Source: Streptomyces tagetis (GTDB lineage Bacteria; Actinomycetota; Actinomycetes; Streptomycetales; Streptomycetaceae). Taken from it: 64,000 nt of DNA. A program made the translations under genes and the position numbers. The notes under the pieces are model-generated. The model searched no databases and was not told the origin of the DNA. It saw only the letters and a program-made list of their open reading frames with translations. Shown here one piece after another: positions 17,300-25,075 of the stretch (position 1 is the first letter of the stretch; each line of letters opens with the position of its first letter). The stretch covers positions 186,001 to 250,000 of the forward strand of contig NZ_JAGPNL010000004.1 in the NCBI RefSeq assembly GCF_018069565.1. Reading direction: 5' to 3'.

Positions 17300-18949
17300 G
17301 TGACCCCCCTCTTCACGCGCCACAAGCGCACCACGCTGGCCCTCGCCACCGCGGTGGCCGCCGGCGCCCTGCTCACCACCGGCCTGACCGCCGGCAGCGC
17401 CACCGCCGACGCCGGCGCACAGCCCGTCCTGGCCGCCGCGCCGGTCCTGATGTCGGACACCGCCCGTGCCGCGCTCATCCAGGAGCGGCAGGGCGACGCG
17501 GCCCGCACCGCCGGCGAGATCGGCCTCGGCGCCATGGAGAAGCTGGTCGTCAAGGACGTCGTCAAGGACGCCGACGGCACCGTGCACACCCGCTACGAGC
17601 GCACCTACGACGGGCTGCCCGTCCTCGGCGGCGACCTCGTCGTCCACCGCAGCGCCGCCGGTGCCACCCAGGGCGTGACCAGAGCGACGAACACCGCCAT
17701 CAAGGTGGCCACCGTGACGCCGAAGGTCGCCGCGGCCACCGCCGAGCGGCAGGCGCTGTCCGCCGCCGAGGCGGCCGGCGCCGGCGAGGCCGAGGCCGAC
17801 GCGGCCCCGCGCAAGGTGGTCTGGGCGGCGAACGGCACCCCGGTCCTGGCCTACGAGACGGTGGTCGGCGGCTTCCAGGAGGACGGCACCCCCAACGAGC
17901 TGCACGTCATCACCGACGCGGCCACCGGCGCCAAGCTCTACGAGTACCAGGCCATCGAGACCGGCACCGGCAAGAGCCTGTACTCCGGCACGGTCACCCT
18001 CGGCACCACCCTGTCGGGCTCGACGTACCAGCTCACCGACGCCTCGCGCGGCGGCCACAAGACGTACAACCTGGCCCGCGGCACCTCCGGCACCGGCACC
18101 CTGTTCACCGACGCCGACGACGTCTGGGGCACCGGCACCGCCTCCAGCTCCGCCACCGACCAGACGGCCGCCGTCGACGCCGCCTACGGCGCCCAGGTCA
18201 CCTGGGACTTCTACAAGAACACCTTCGGCCGCAACGGCATCCGCAACGACGGCAAGGCGGCCTACTCCCGCGTCCACTACGGGAACCAGTACATCAACGC
18301 CTTCTGGTCCGACAGTTGCTTCTGCATGACCTACGGCGACGGCGCCGGCAACGTCCGCCCGCTGACCTCGCTGGACGTCGCCGGGCACGAGATGAGCCAC
18401 GGCGTCACCTCGAACACCGCGGGCCTCGTCTACAGCGGCGAGTCCGGCGGCCTCAACGAGGCGACCAGCGACATCTTCGGCACCGGCGCCGAGTTCTACG
18501 CCAACAACGCCTCCGACCCGGGCGACTACCTCATCGGCGAGAAGATCGACATCAACGGCAACGGCACCCCGCTGCGCTACATGGACAAGCCGAGCAAGGA
18601 CGGCGCGTCCAAGGACTACTGGTCCTCCGGCCTCGGCGGCGTCGACGTGCACTACTCGTCCGGCCCGGCCAACCACTTCTTCTACCTGCTCGCCGAGGGC
18701 AGCGGCGCGAAGACGGTCAACGGGGTGAGCTACAACTCCCCGACCTACGACGGCTCCACCGTCACCGGCATCGGCCGCGCCAAGGCGCTCCAGATCTGGT
18801 ACAAGGCGCTGACCACGTACATGACGTCCACCACCAACTACAAGGGCGCCCGCACCGCGACCCTGAACGCGGCGTCCGCCCTCTACGGCGCCTCCAGCAC
18901 CGAGTACCAGACGGTGGCCGCGGCCTGGACGGCGATCAACGTCACCTGA
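17300..18949 (+). CDS. Secreted M4 neutral zinc metalloprotease (thermolysin-like)
   Basis: This 549-residue preproprotein starts at GTG 17300, 5 nt after GAAGGAG. A signal peptide (about 1-38, ending near ATADA) is followed by an FTP/PepSY propeptide (about 55-215) that folds and inhibits the enzyme until cleavage. The mature domain has the zinc site HEMSH (His363, Glu364, His367) and the third ligand Glu387 in GGLNEATSD. It should be exported and digest extracellular protein. It matches the neutral metalloprotease expected at this position in S. coelicolor (SCO5447, from memory). It stands alone, convergent with the M56 gene across two terminators. Confidence 0.95.
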   Translation: MTPLFTRHKRTTLALATAVAAGALLTTGLTAGSATADAGAQPVLAAAPVLMSDTARAALIQERQGDAARTAGEIGLGAMEKLVVKDVVKDADGTVHTRYERTYDGLPVLGGDLVVHRSAAGATQGVTRATNTAIKVATVTPKVAAATAERQALSAAEAAGAGEAEADAAPRKVVWAANGTPVLAYETVVGGFQEDGTPNELHVITDAATGAKLYEYQAIETGTGKSLYSGTVTLGTTLSGSTYQLTDASRGGHKTYNLARGTSGTGTLFTDADDVWGTGTASSSATDQTAAVDAAYGAQVTWDFYKNTFGRNGIRNDGKAAYSRVHYGNQYINAFWSDSCFCMTYGDGAGNVRPLTSLDVAGHEMSHGVTSNTAGLVYSGESGGLNEATSDIFGTGAEFYANNASDPGDYLIGEKIDINGNGTPLRYMDKPSKDGASKDYWSSGLGGVDVHYSSGPANHFFYLLAEGSGAKTVNGVSYNSPTYDGSTVTGIGRAKALQIWYKALTTYMTSTTNYKGARTATLNAASALYGASSTEYQTVAAAWTAINVT

Positions 18950-18958
18950 CCGTGAGAG

Positions 18959-19014
18959 CGGGCCGCGGTGCGGATCGGGCCGGATCACCCCGCCGAGATC
19001 CGCACCGCGGCCCG
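18959..19014 (+). terminator. Strong hairpin terminator after the protease
   Basis: An 18-bp perfect inverted repeat (18959-18976 with 18997-19014) encloses a 20-base loop, 9 bp after the protease stop. There is no T-run, as is common in Streptomyces. Confidence 0.75.
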
Positions 19015-19036
19015 TGGCCGTCCGAGGGCCCGGGGG

Positions 19037-19078
19037 ACCAGGGGCCCACCCGGCCGAGGGCCCGGTGGGGCCCCTGGT
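19037..19078 (-). terminator. Hairpin terminator after the M56 gene
   Basis: ACCAGGGGCCC... at 19037-19053 pairs with 19061-19078 with one bulged base, directly at the stop of the leftward M56 gene. It forms a back-to-back pair with the protease terminator. Confidence 0.6.
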
Positions 19079-20017
19079 TCACCCCGGGCCGGCCGTCATG
19101 AGGGTCAGGGCGATGGACAAGAAGAGAAGTGGGGCCAGGCCCACGGCCAGTGAGGTTGCCGCCCGGCGGCGAAGGGGCAGGCGATCGGGGGGATGCAGCA
19201 GGCGTTCGAGCCGTTGGCTGAGCAGGGGGCGGCTGACGGCGCGGGTGGGTACCCCGCGGTGTCGGTTGAGTTCGATGAGGGCGAGGGCTGTCGTCCGGTG
19301 ACCGCAGCGGCGTGCGGCGGTGTCGTCGGCGGCGAGCTCGACCAGGCGGTGCGTCTGGTCGCAGAAGTGGGCGAAGAGGGGGACGCGGGGGAAGCCGGTG
19401 GCGAGTGCCGTGGACAGGTGCAGCAGCCAGTTGTGGCGGGCGCGGGCGTGGACGAGTTCGTGGGTGAGGACGGCTTCGAGCTGCCGCTCGGTGAGCTTGC
19501 GTAACGCCCCGGTGGTGACGGCGAGTTGGGGCGGGAAGCTGGGGGTGAGCCAGGCGTCGGGGTACTCGTCCTCCAGGACGAGCACCGGCCCCCGGGCGGC
19601 GGGCAGGGTCGTGGGCAGGTCGGGCGCCCGTTCGCGCAGGTGTGTCCGGCGCGCGCCGCGGTGCCGCCAGGCGTGGACCAGCTCCCTGGCGAGGCAGGCC
19701 GCGGTCCACCCCGCCCCGGAGGCCAGGAGCAGGGTGAGCGCGGCGGCCCAGGGGCGGGTGACGGCGAGGTCGCGGGCGGCGGTGAGTACCGGGGAGCCGG
19801 GGCCCGCGGGGCCGGCCCGGGTGGCCTCGACGACGGGTGCGGCGCTGATCAGCAGTGCGCAGAGGTAGCTGAGGAGAGCGGTGGCGGTCAGGCACTGCCA
19901 TGCCCAGAGGCCGAGGACCGGCTCTCGTGCGGGCCATCGCGACCGGGAGAGGGCGCTGGGTGCCCAGAGGGTGGCGGCCAGGGCGAGGGCTGCCGGCGGA
20001 AGCAGGCAGACGCTCAC
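19079..20017 (-). CDS. M56/BlaR1-type membrane peptidase
   Basis: This 312-residue integral membrane protein has hydrophobic helices near residues 5-20, 40-60 and 90-110 and one at the C-terminus (about 290-308). The zinc site HELVH is at 186-190 and the probable third ligand Glu227 in ELAADDTA. This is the HtpX/BlaR1-like M56 family; in other bacteria members act in signal-triggered proteolysis, often with a BlaI-type repressor, but none is encoded next to it. The GTG start overlaps the upstream transporter stop (GTGA), so it is co-expressed with the MFS exporter. Confidence 0.85.
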   Translation of the reverse strand: MSVCLLPPAALALAATLWAPSALSRSRWPAREPVLGLWAWQCLTATALLSYLCALLISAAPVVEATRAGPAGPGSPVLTAARDLAVTRPWAAALTLLLASGAGWTAACLARELVHAWRHRGARRTHLRERAPDLPTTLPAARGPVLVLEDEYPDAWLTPSFPPQLAVTTGALRKLTERQLEAVLTHELVHARARHNWLLHLSTALATGFPRVPLFAHFCDQTHRLVELAADDTAARRCGHRTTALALIELNRHRGVPTRAVSRPLLSQRLERLLHPPDRLPLRRRAATSLAVGLAPLLFLSIALTLMTAGPG

Positions 20018-21552
20018 GCCGCGGGCTCCTTCTCCGCCGGTGCCGGCGCCGGGGCGGGGCGGGAGAGGAGGCGGGCGGTGAGGACGCTTCCGGCGGCGAG
20101 GACCGCGACGGTGATCAGCAGGGTGAGGGTGTAGCCGTTGTCGAAGGCGGAGCGCGCCGCGTCCAGCAGGGGGCCCGCGTGTTTGGCGGGCAGTTCGGCG
20201 GCGGCGGCACGGGCGGCGTCCGGGCTCTGTGCCGCGGCGTCGGGTGAGCCCGGGGGCAGACGGACGGTGGAGGCGTAGAGGGAGCCGAGGACGCCGCCGA
20301 GGACGGCGACGCCGAAGAGGCTGCCGAGTTCGTAGGAGACTTCCTCGACCGAGGCGGCCATACCCGCCCGGTGGGCGGGTGCGTTGCTCATGATGGCGGC
20401 GGAGGCGGCCGTCATCGCCAGGCCCGTCCCGGCCCCGGCGGCGACCAGGCCGGGGGTGATCCACAGGGGGTGGTCGGGGTGGACGTCGAGGAACCCGACC
20501 ACTCCGGGGGTCAGGAGCAGGGTGAGCAGGACTCCGGCGGCGCCGGTGAGGAGGCCGCCGGCGATCAGGGGGCGGGGCCCGGTGCGGTGGACGAGTGAGC
20601 CCGCGACGATGCCGGAGGGCAGGCAGCCGACCGCGAAGGCGGCGACCAGGAGCCCCGCGCGCAGGGGGGTGAGGCCCATGACCAGTTGGAGGCGCTGGGT
20701 GAGCACGAGCTGGACGCCCGCGGCGGCGAACATCGCCAGGGCGGCGGCCACCATGCCGGACCGGAGCCGGGGGTCGCGCAGCAGGGCGAAGTCGATCAGC
20801 GGATGGCTCTGGCGGCGCTGACGCCGTACGAACAGCGTGAACCCGGCAGCCGCGACGAGGAGGGCGACCGCGACGGCGAGCGGTTCGCTGCCGGGCCGGG
20901 TGGCTTCCTTGACGGCGTACACCAGGCCGACGAGTCCCGCCATGACCTGCACGGAGCCGAGGAAGTCCCAGGGCCGGTCCGCGCGCCCGGAGCCGCCGGG
21001 GGCGAGGACGGTCCCGGCGGCCAGCGCGAGGATGACCACGGGCACGTTGATCAGGAAGACGGAGCCCCACCAGAAGTGCTCCAGCAGGAAGCCGCCGAGG
21101 ACGGGGCCGATCGCGATGCCGACCACGGACATCGTGCCCCACACCCCGATCGCGATGTTCCGCTCGTGCTCGTCCTCGAAGGTGGTGCGGATCAGCGACA
21201 GGGTGGCCGGCATCATCGCCGCCGCGCCGACCGCGAGGAACGCCCGCGCTCCGATCAGCACGGAGGGCGAGGGAGCGAACGCCGCCACCGTCGAGGCGAG
21301 ACCGAAGAGGACGAGACCGGTCAGGAACATTTTCTTGTGCCCGATGCGGTCGCCGAGCGTGCCCGCTCCGAGCAGCAGTCCGGCCATGACCAGCGGGTAG
21401 GCGTTGATGATCCACAGCTTCTGCGACGGGTCCGCGCGCAGCTCCTCGGTGAGCGTCGGCAACGCCGTGTAGAGGACGGTCATGTCGACCGAGATCAGCA
21501 GCAGACCCACTGCCACGGTCCCCAGCAGCCACCAGCGTCGGGAACTGGCCAT
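20014..21552 (-). CDS. DHA2-family MFS multidrug exporter (14 TMS)
   Basis: This 512-residue transporter has fourteen predicted helices, the DHA2 drug:proton antiporter layout. Motif A (LGDRIGHKKMF) follows helix 2 and motif C-like VVGIAIGPVLGG lies in helix 5. The ATG at 21552 is chosen over an upstream in-frame ATG because the extra residues are not membrane-like. It is the first gene of a two-gene unit with the M56 peptidase and stands just downstream of a tetR gene on the same strand. It probably extrudes cationic drugs or dyes under TetR control. Confidence 0.92.
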   Translation of the reverse strand: MASSRRWWLLGTVAVGLLLISVDMTVLYTALPTLTEELRADPSQKLWIINAYPLVMAGLLLGAGTLGDRIGHKKMFLTGLVLFGLASTVAAFAPSPSVLIGARAFLAVGAAAMMPATLSLIRTTFEDEHERNIAIGVWGTMSVVGIAIGPVLGGFLLEHFWWGSVFLINVPVVILALAAGTVLAPGGSGRADRPWDFLGSVQVMAGLVGLVYAVKEATRPGSEPLAVAVALLVAAAGFTLFVRRQRRQSHPLIDFALLRDPRLRSGMVAAALAMFAAAGVQLVLTQRLQLVMGLTPLRAGLLVAAFAVGCLPSGIVAGSLVHRTGPRPLIAGGLLTGAAGVLLTLLLTPGVVGFLDVHPDHPLWITPGLVAAGAGTGLAMTAASAAIMSNAPAHRAGMAASVEEVSYELGSLFGVAVLGGVLGSLYASTVRLPPGSPDAAAQSPDAARAAAAELPAKHAGPLLDAARSAFDNGYTLTLLITVAVLAAGSVLTARLLSRPAPAPAPAEKEPAA

Positions 21553-21648
21553 GCTTTCACTCGTCTTTCGTCCGTTGTCGGGATCGGTCGGGTGCGCCGG
21601 GCGCGAGGAGCGCCCGGCCGTCGGAGGCGGTCGCGAGGCGGCCACGGG

Positions 21649-21697
21649 GCTCAGTCGGCGGTCGCGAGGCGGGCCCGGCGCTCAGTCGGCGGTCGCG
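21649..21697. repeat. 31-bp-spaced duplication at the 3' end of tetR
   Basis: The 18 bases GCTCAGTCGGCGGTCGCG occur at 21649-21666 and again at 21680-21697, the second copy covering the stop of the tetR gene. A recent small duplication of the gene's tail is the simplest explanation. Confidence 0.7.
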
Positions 21698-22227
21698 CTC
21701 TCGGTCAGCGCGAGGAGCCTTCGCCGTACGGCCTCCCGGACCGGTCCGGGAAGGGGGGCGCCGCCGGTGGCTTCGTAGAGCCAGAGGCCGTCGATGGCCA
21801 GCCGCGCCAGGAGCAGGTCGACGTCCTGGGGGTCGCTGGACCGCGTCGGCGCGTCCAGGTGCCCCATGAGGTCGGTCCAGACTCGCGCCAGTTCCGGGTG
21901 GTTCACGGACTCGATCATGAAGGCGAGTTCCGCCTTGCTGGCGCCGAGTTCCGTACCGACCCGGGCGTAGGCGGCGGTCAGTTCGCGCGGCGCGGCGTCC
22001 TGGAGCGGCTTTCCGACCTCGGCCACCAGCCGCTCCTCCCACGCCGCGGTCAGATGGCGCTGGATCGCGAGCAGCAGGTCGTCCCTGGTGCGGAAGTGGT
22101 ACATGAGTCCGCCCTTGGTGACGCCGGCCTCCTCGGCCGCCGATTCCAGGGTCAGTCCGGTGATGCCCTCGCGCTCGGTCACGCGGACCGCGGCATCCAG
22201 GATCAGGTTCTTCGAGCTGGGTCGCAT
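21682..22227 (-). CDS. TetR-family repressor
   Basis: This 181-residue protein has an N-terminal TetR DNA-binding domain (about 6-52) with the recognition helix region GVTKGGLMYHFRTRDDLL, and a C-terminal ligand-binding domain. It precedes the MFS exporter on the same strand by 130 bp. An 11-bp inverted repeat lies 5 bp upstream of its start, so autoregulation is likely. It may also control the divergent reductase gene at 22488. Inducer unknown. Confidence 0.92.
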   Translation of the reverse strand: MRPSSKNLILDAAVRVTEREGITGLTLESAAEEAGVTKGGLMYHFRTRDDLLLAIQRHLTAAWEERLVAEVGKPLQDAAPRELTAAYARVGTELGASKAELAFMIESVNHPELARVWTDLMGHLDAPTRSSDPQDVDLLLARLAIDGLWLYEATGGAPLPGPVREAVRRRLLALTESATAD

Positions 22228-22231
22228 AGCC

Positions 22232-22261
22232 GTAACTGTACCATCCAGAAGGTACAGTTAC
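22232..22261. promoter_or_regulatory. TetR operator, 11-bp inverted repeat
   Basis: GTAACTGTACC (22232-22242) and GGTACAGTTAC (22251-22261) are perfect inverted repeats separated by 8 bp, immediately before the tetR start at 22227. Size and position fit a TetR dimer site that blocks its own transcription. Confidence 0.75.
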
Positions 22262-22487
22262 TTGACCGTCACGCATGGCCGGATACGACCGCCACCCCGC
22301 CTCTCCCCATAACGAACCGATAACGCACTAGGGTGTGTACCGGTTAGGGTTCCCCCCGGACAACGCCTTCCGTCGCCTGCCTTCCGTCGCGCGCTCCATG
22401 ACCTGACTCGTCCCCAGCGTCAGCCGCGTCGGCTTTCTCCCTTCGGCGCGGGTGCCGCTCCGTCTCCTGTGAAAGCGGGAATCCTCT

Positions 22488-23450
22488 GTGAGCACCCCCC
22501 ACTCCCCCGTCGGTGAGATGTGCCTGACCGTCACGCGGCGGGCCGAGGCCGCCGACGCGGTACTCGCCCTGACGCTCGCCCGTCCGGACGGCGGGCCGCT
22601 GCCGTCATGGCGGCCCGGCGCGCACGTCGAGTTGCTGCTCGGCGACGGCCTGGTCCGGCACTACTCGCTGTGCGGCGACACCGCCGACCGCTCGGCCTGG
22701 AGGATCGCCGTACTGCGCGCCCCCGGGAGCCGCGGTGGCTCGGCGTACGTGCACGACAAGCTGCACGCCGGTGTGCCGGTACGGGTCCGCGGGCCGCGTG
22801 AGAACTTCGCCTTCCGGCCCGCCGGCCGCTGCCTGTTCGTGGCCGGCGGGATCGGGATCACCCCGCTGCTGCCGATGGTCGCGGCGGCCGAAGCGGCCGG
22901 GGTGCGGTGGCGCCTGCTGTACGGCGGGCGGAGCCTCGCCTCGATGGCCTTCCTGGACGAACTGGCCGTCTACGGGGACGCGGTGCGTGTCGTTCCCCAG
23001 GACCGGTGCGGGCTGCCCGACCTCGACGGACACCTCGGCACGCCGGAGAAGGGGACGCTCGTCTACTGCTGCGGCCCCGAGGCGATGCTCACCGCCGTGG
23101 AGGACCGCTGCCGGGCGTGGCCCCCCGGGACTCTCCGGGCCGAACGGTTCCACGCCGCCGAACTCCCCTCCCCCGCCACGGAGTCGGCGTTCGACGTGGT
23201 GCTCGCCCGCTCGGATCTCACCCTGCGGGTGCCGCCGGGGCGCAGCATTCTGGAGGTGGCCCGCGCGGCCGGGGCCCCGGTGCTCAGCTCGTGCGCGGAG
23301 GGCATCTGCGGGACGTGCGAGACGGGGGTGCTGGAGGGCGAGCCCGACCACCGGGACTCCGTCCTCGGCCCCGGGGAACGGGAGTCGGGCGAAACGCTCA
23401 TGATCTGCGTCTCCCGCGCCCGCGGCCCGCGTCTGGTCCTCGACCTGTGA
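22488..23450 (+). CDS. PDR/VanB-like FMN reductase with 2Fe-2S ferredoxin domain
   Basis: This 320-residue protein has the phthalate dioxygenase reductase layout: flavin domain with RHYSLC (57-62), NAD domain with GGIGITP (120-126), and a C-terminal plant-type ferredoxin domain with Cys269, Cys274, Cys277 and Cys307 for a 2Fe-2S cluster. Such reductases pass electrons from NAD(P)H to Rieske oxygenases or P450s. No oxygenase is next door; the ferredoxin-MBL gene follows 65 bp later on the same strand and may be its partner. The GTG start has only a weak ribosome site (GCGGGAA). Confidence 0.88.
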   Translation: MSTPHSPVGEMCLTVTRRAEAADAVLALTLARPDGGPLPSWRPGAHVELLLGDGLVRHYSLCGDTADRSAWRIAVLRAPGSRGGSAYVHDKLHAGVPVRVRGPRENFAFRPAGRCLFVAGGIGITPLLPMVAAAEAAGVRWRLLYGGRSLASMAFLDELAVYGDAVRVVPQDRCGLPDLDGHLGTPEKGTLVYCCGPEAMLTAVEDRCRAWPPGTLRAERFHAAELPSPATESAFDVVLARSDLTLRVPPGRSILEVARAAGAPVLSSCAEGICGTCETGVLEGEPDHRDSVLGPGERESGETLMICVSRARGPRLVLDL

Positions 23451-23515
23451 CGGCGGCGTCACCCGATCCCCGGCCGCCCGCCCCGCGGGCATCCCTTCAC
23501 ACGAGAGCGGAACCC

Positions 23516-24472
23516 ATGAGCACCACACCGGACCAGCAGGACACCCGCACGACGGAGAACACGACGGAGAACACGACGGAGAAGGGGTGGCACGTCGACG
23601 ACCGCTGCATGAACTGCAACATCGCCAGGGCCTACGCCCCCGGCATGATCGCCTTCGCGGAGGGCGGCCGGTACGGCGGCCTGTCGCAGGTCATCCGCCA
23701 GCCGGAGACGGAGGGGGACGAGGAGAAGATGTACCTGGCCGCCCACGCCTGCCCGACCCGGTCGGTCCGGCCCCCCACCGGCGCGCTCTCCCCCGACTCG
23801 GACCCCTACCCCCGGGCCCTGGACGACGAGGGCGTCGTCCACCTCTGCGGGCACGCCTCGCCGCGGACCTACGGCGCCACCTCGTACCTGCTGCGCCGCC
23901 CGGACGGTACGGCGATGATGATCGACACCCCCCGGTGGCGGCCCGCGCTCGCCCGCCGCTACGAGGAGAGGGCCGGCAAGGTCACCGACGTCCTGATCAC
24001 GCACCTCGACCACGTGGCGCACGCCCGCGAGTACGCCGACGCGTTCCAGGCGCGGCTCTGGGTCCACGAGGGAGACCTGCACGCCCTGCCCGACGCCGAC
24101 CACGTCATCCGCGGCACCGAACCCGTCGAGATCGGCCCCGGCGTCGTCGCCCACCCCTTCCCCGGCCACACCGCCGGCAGCACCCTGTTCATCGCGGACG
24201 ACACGTTCTGCTTCACCGGAGACGCCTTCTTCTGGTCCCACTCCCAGCAGACCCTGGAAGTGGCCCACAGCGTCGTCTACGACTCGATCCGGACCCTCGC
24301 CGACTCGGTGGCCCGCGGAGCGGAGGAGCTGACCTTCGAGTGGGTGCTGCCGGGCCACGGCGACTTCCACCGCCTGCCCGCCGACGAGATGCGCGAGCGG
24401 ATGCGGGGCCTGGCCCGACGCGCGGCGGCCTACCCCGCCGAGCCCATCGACTACGGCGCCGTCCGCTACTGA
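23516..24472 (+). CDS. Ferredoxin-like/metallo-beta-lactamase fusion protein
   Basis: This 318-residue protein begins with a Thr/Glu-rich tail containing ENTTENTTEK, then a ferredoxin-like segment with Cys31, Cys34 and CP at 79-80, as in the single 3Fe/4Fe-4S ferredoxins that serve P450s. From about residue 95 there is an MBL fold. The metal site is incomplete: THLDHVAH keeps His163, Asp165 and His166 but lacks the first His of HxHxDH; later ligands are present in PGHTAGS, FTGDAFF and PGHGDF. It likely receives electrons from the upstream reductase. A redox-linked hydrolase or oxygen-reducing enzyme is possible; the reaction is unknown. Confidence 0.75.
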   Translation: MSTTPDQQDTRTTENTTENTTEKGWHVDDRCMNCNIARAYAPGMIAFAEGGRYGGLSQVIRQPETEGDEEKMYLAAHACPTRSVRPPTGALSPDSDPYPRALDDEGVVHLCGHASPRTYGATSYLLRRPDGTAMMIDTPRWRPALARRYEERAGKVTDVLITHLDHVAHAREYADAFQARLWVHEGDLHALPDADHVIRGTEPVEIGPGVVAHPFPGHTAGSTLFIADDTFCFTGDAFFWSHSQQTLEVAHSVVYDSIRTLADSVARGAEELTFEWVLPGHGDFHRLPADEMRERMRGLARRAAAYPAEPIDYGAVRY

Positions 24473-24540
24473 CCGGCCATGGGGCCCGAGCCGGGCCGGG
24501 GGAGTCCGCGAGACCGGCGGCCTGGCTAGGCTAGGGCCCC

Positions 24541-25050
24541 ATGTCCTTCACCTACGACGACGTCGGCGCCACCCGTGACGAGGGCCCCTGCCCGCCCGGA
24601 TTCCGCCCGTTGCACGTCCGCGCCCGCCTCGGGGAGGGCGAGGTGGTGTTCCGCCGGGCGGTCGAGGCCGTCTTCGCCTGGGAGATGCACCGGGCCCTCG
24701 GCATCGGCTTCGAGGCGAGCACCGAGCGGGCGGAGCCCGGCACGGACGTCACCGTCACCCTGGCCGGGATGATCAAGGCACCGTGCCGGGTGGTGTGGAC
24801 GCTGGAGGAGCACCGCCGGGCCGGCTGGGCCTACGGCACGCTGCCCGGTCACCCCGAGTCGGGCGAGGAGGCGTTCGTCGTGGACCGCACCGGCGACGGC
24901 ACGGTCTGGCTGACGGTCCGCTCCTTCAGCCGCCCGGCGACCTGGTTCGCCCGTGCGGGCGGGCCGGCGGCCCGGGGTTTCCAGCACGCCTACGCCCGCC
25001 GCTGCGGCACCGTCCTGCGCCGCATGTGCGACGAGGTCGCCGAGGACTGA
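24541..25050 (+). CDS. DUF1990 family protein
   Basis: This 169-residue protein matches the DUF1990 family, with VFAWEMHRALGIGF near residues 44-57, the segment RAGWAYGTLPGHPESGEEAF (about 92-111) and VWLTVRSFSRP. The fold is probably SRPBCC-like; no function is established. TAGGCT at 24527-24532 lies 8 nt before the ATG with no ribosome site, so the mRNA may be leaderless. It is monocistronic and convergent with glgP. Confidence 0.8.
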   Translation: MSFTYDDVGATRDEGPCPPGFRPLHVRARLGEGEVVFRRAVEAVFAWEMHRALGIGFEASTERAEPGTDVTVTLAGMIKAPCRVVWTLEEHRRAGWAYGTLPGHPESGEEAFVVDRTGDGTVWLTVRSFSRPATWFARAGGPAARGFQHAYARRCGTVLRRMCDEVAED

Positions 25051-25075
25051 GGTCCCCCGCCGGGGCCGGGGGCCT

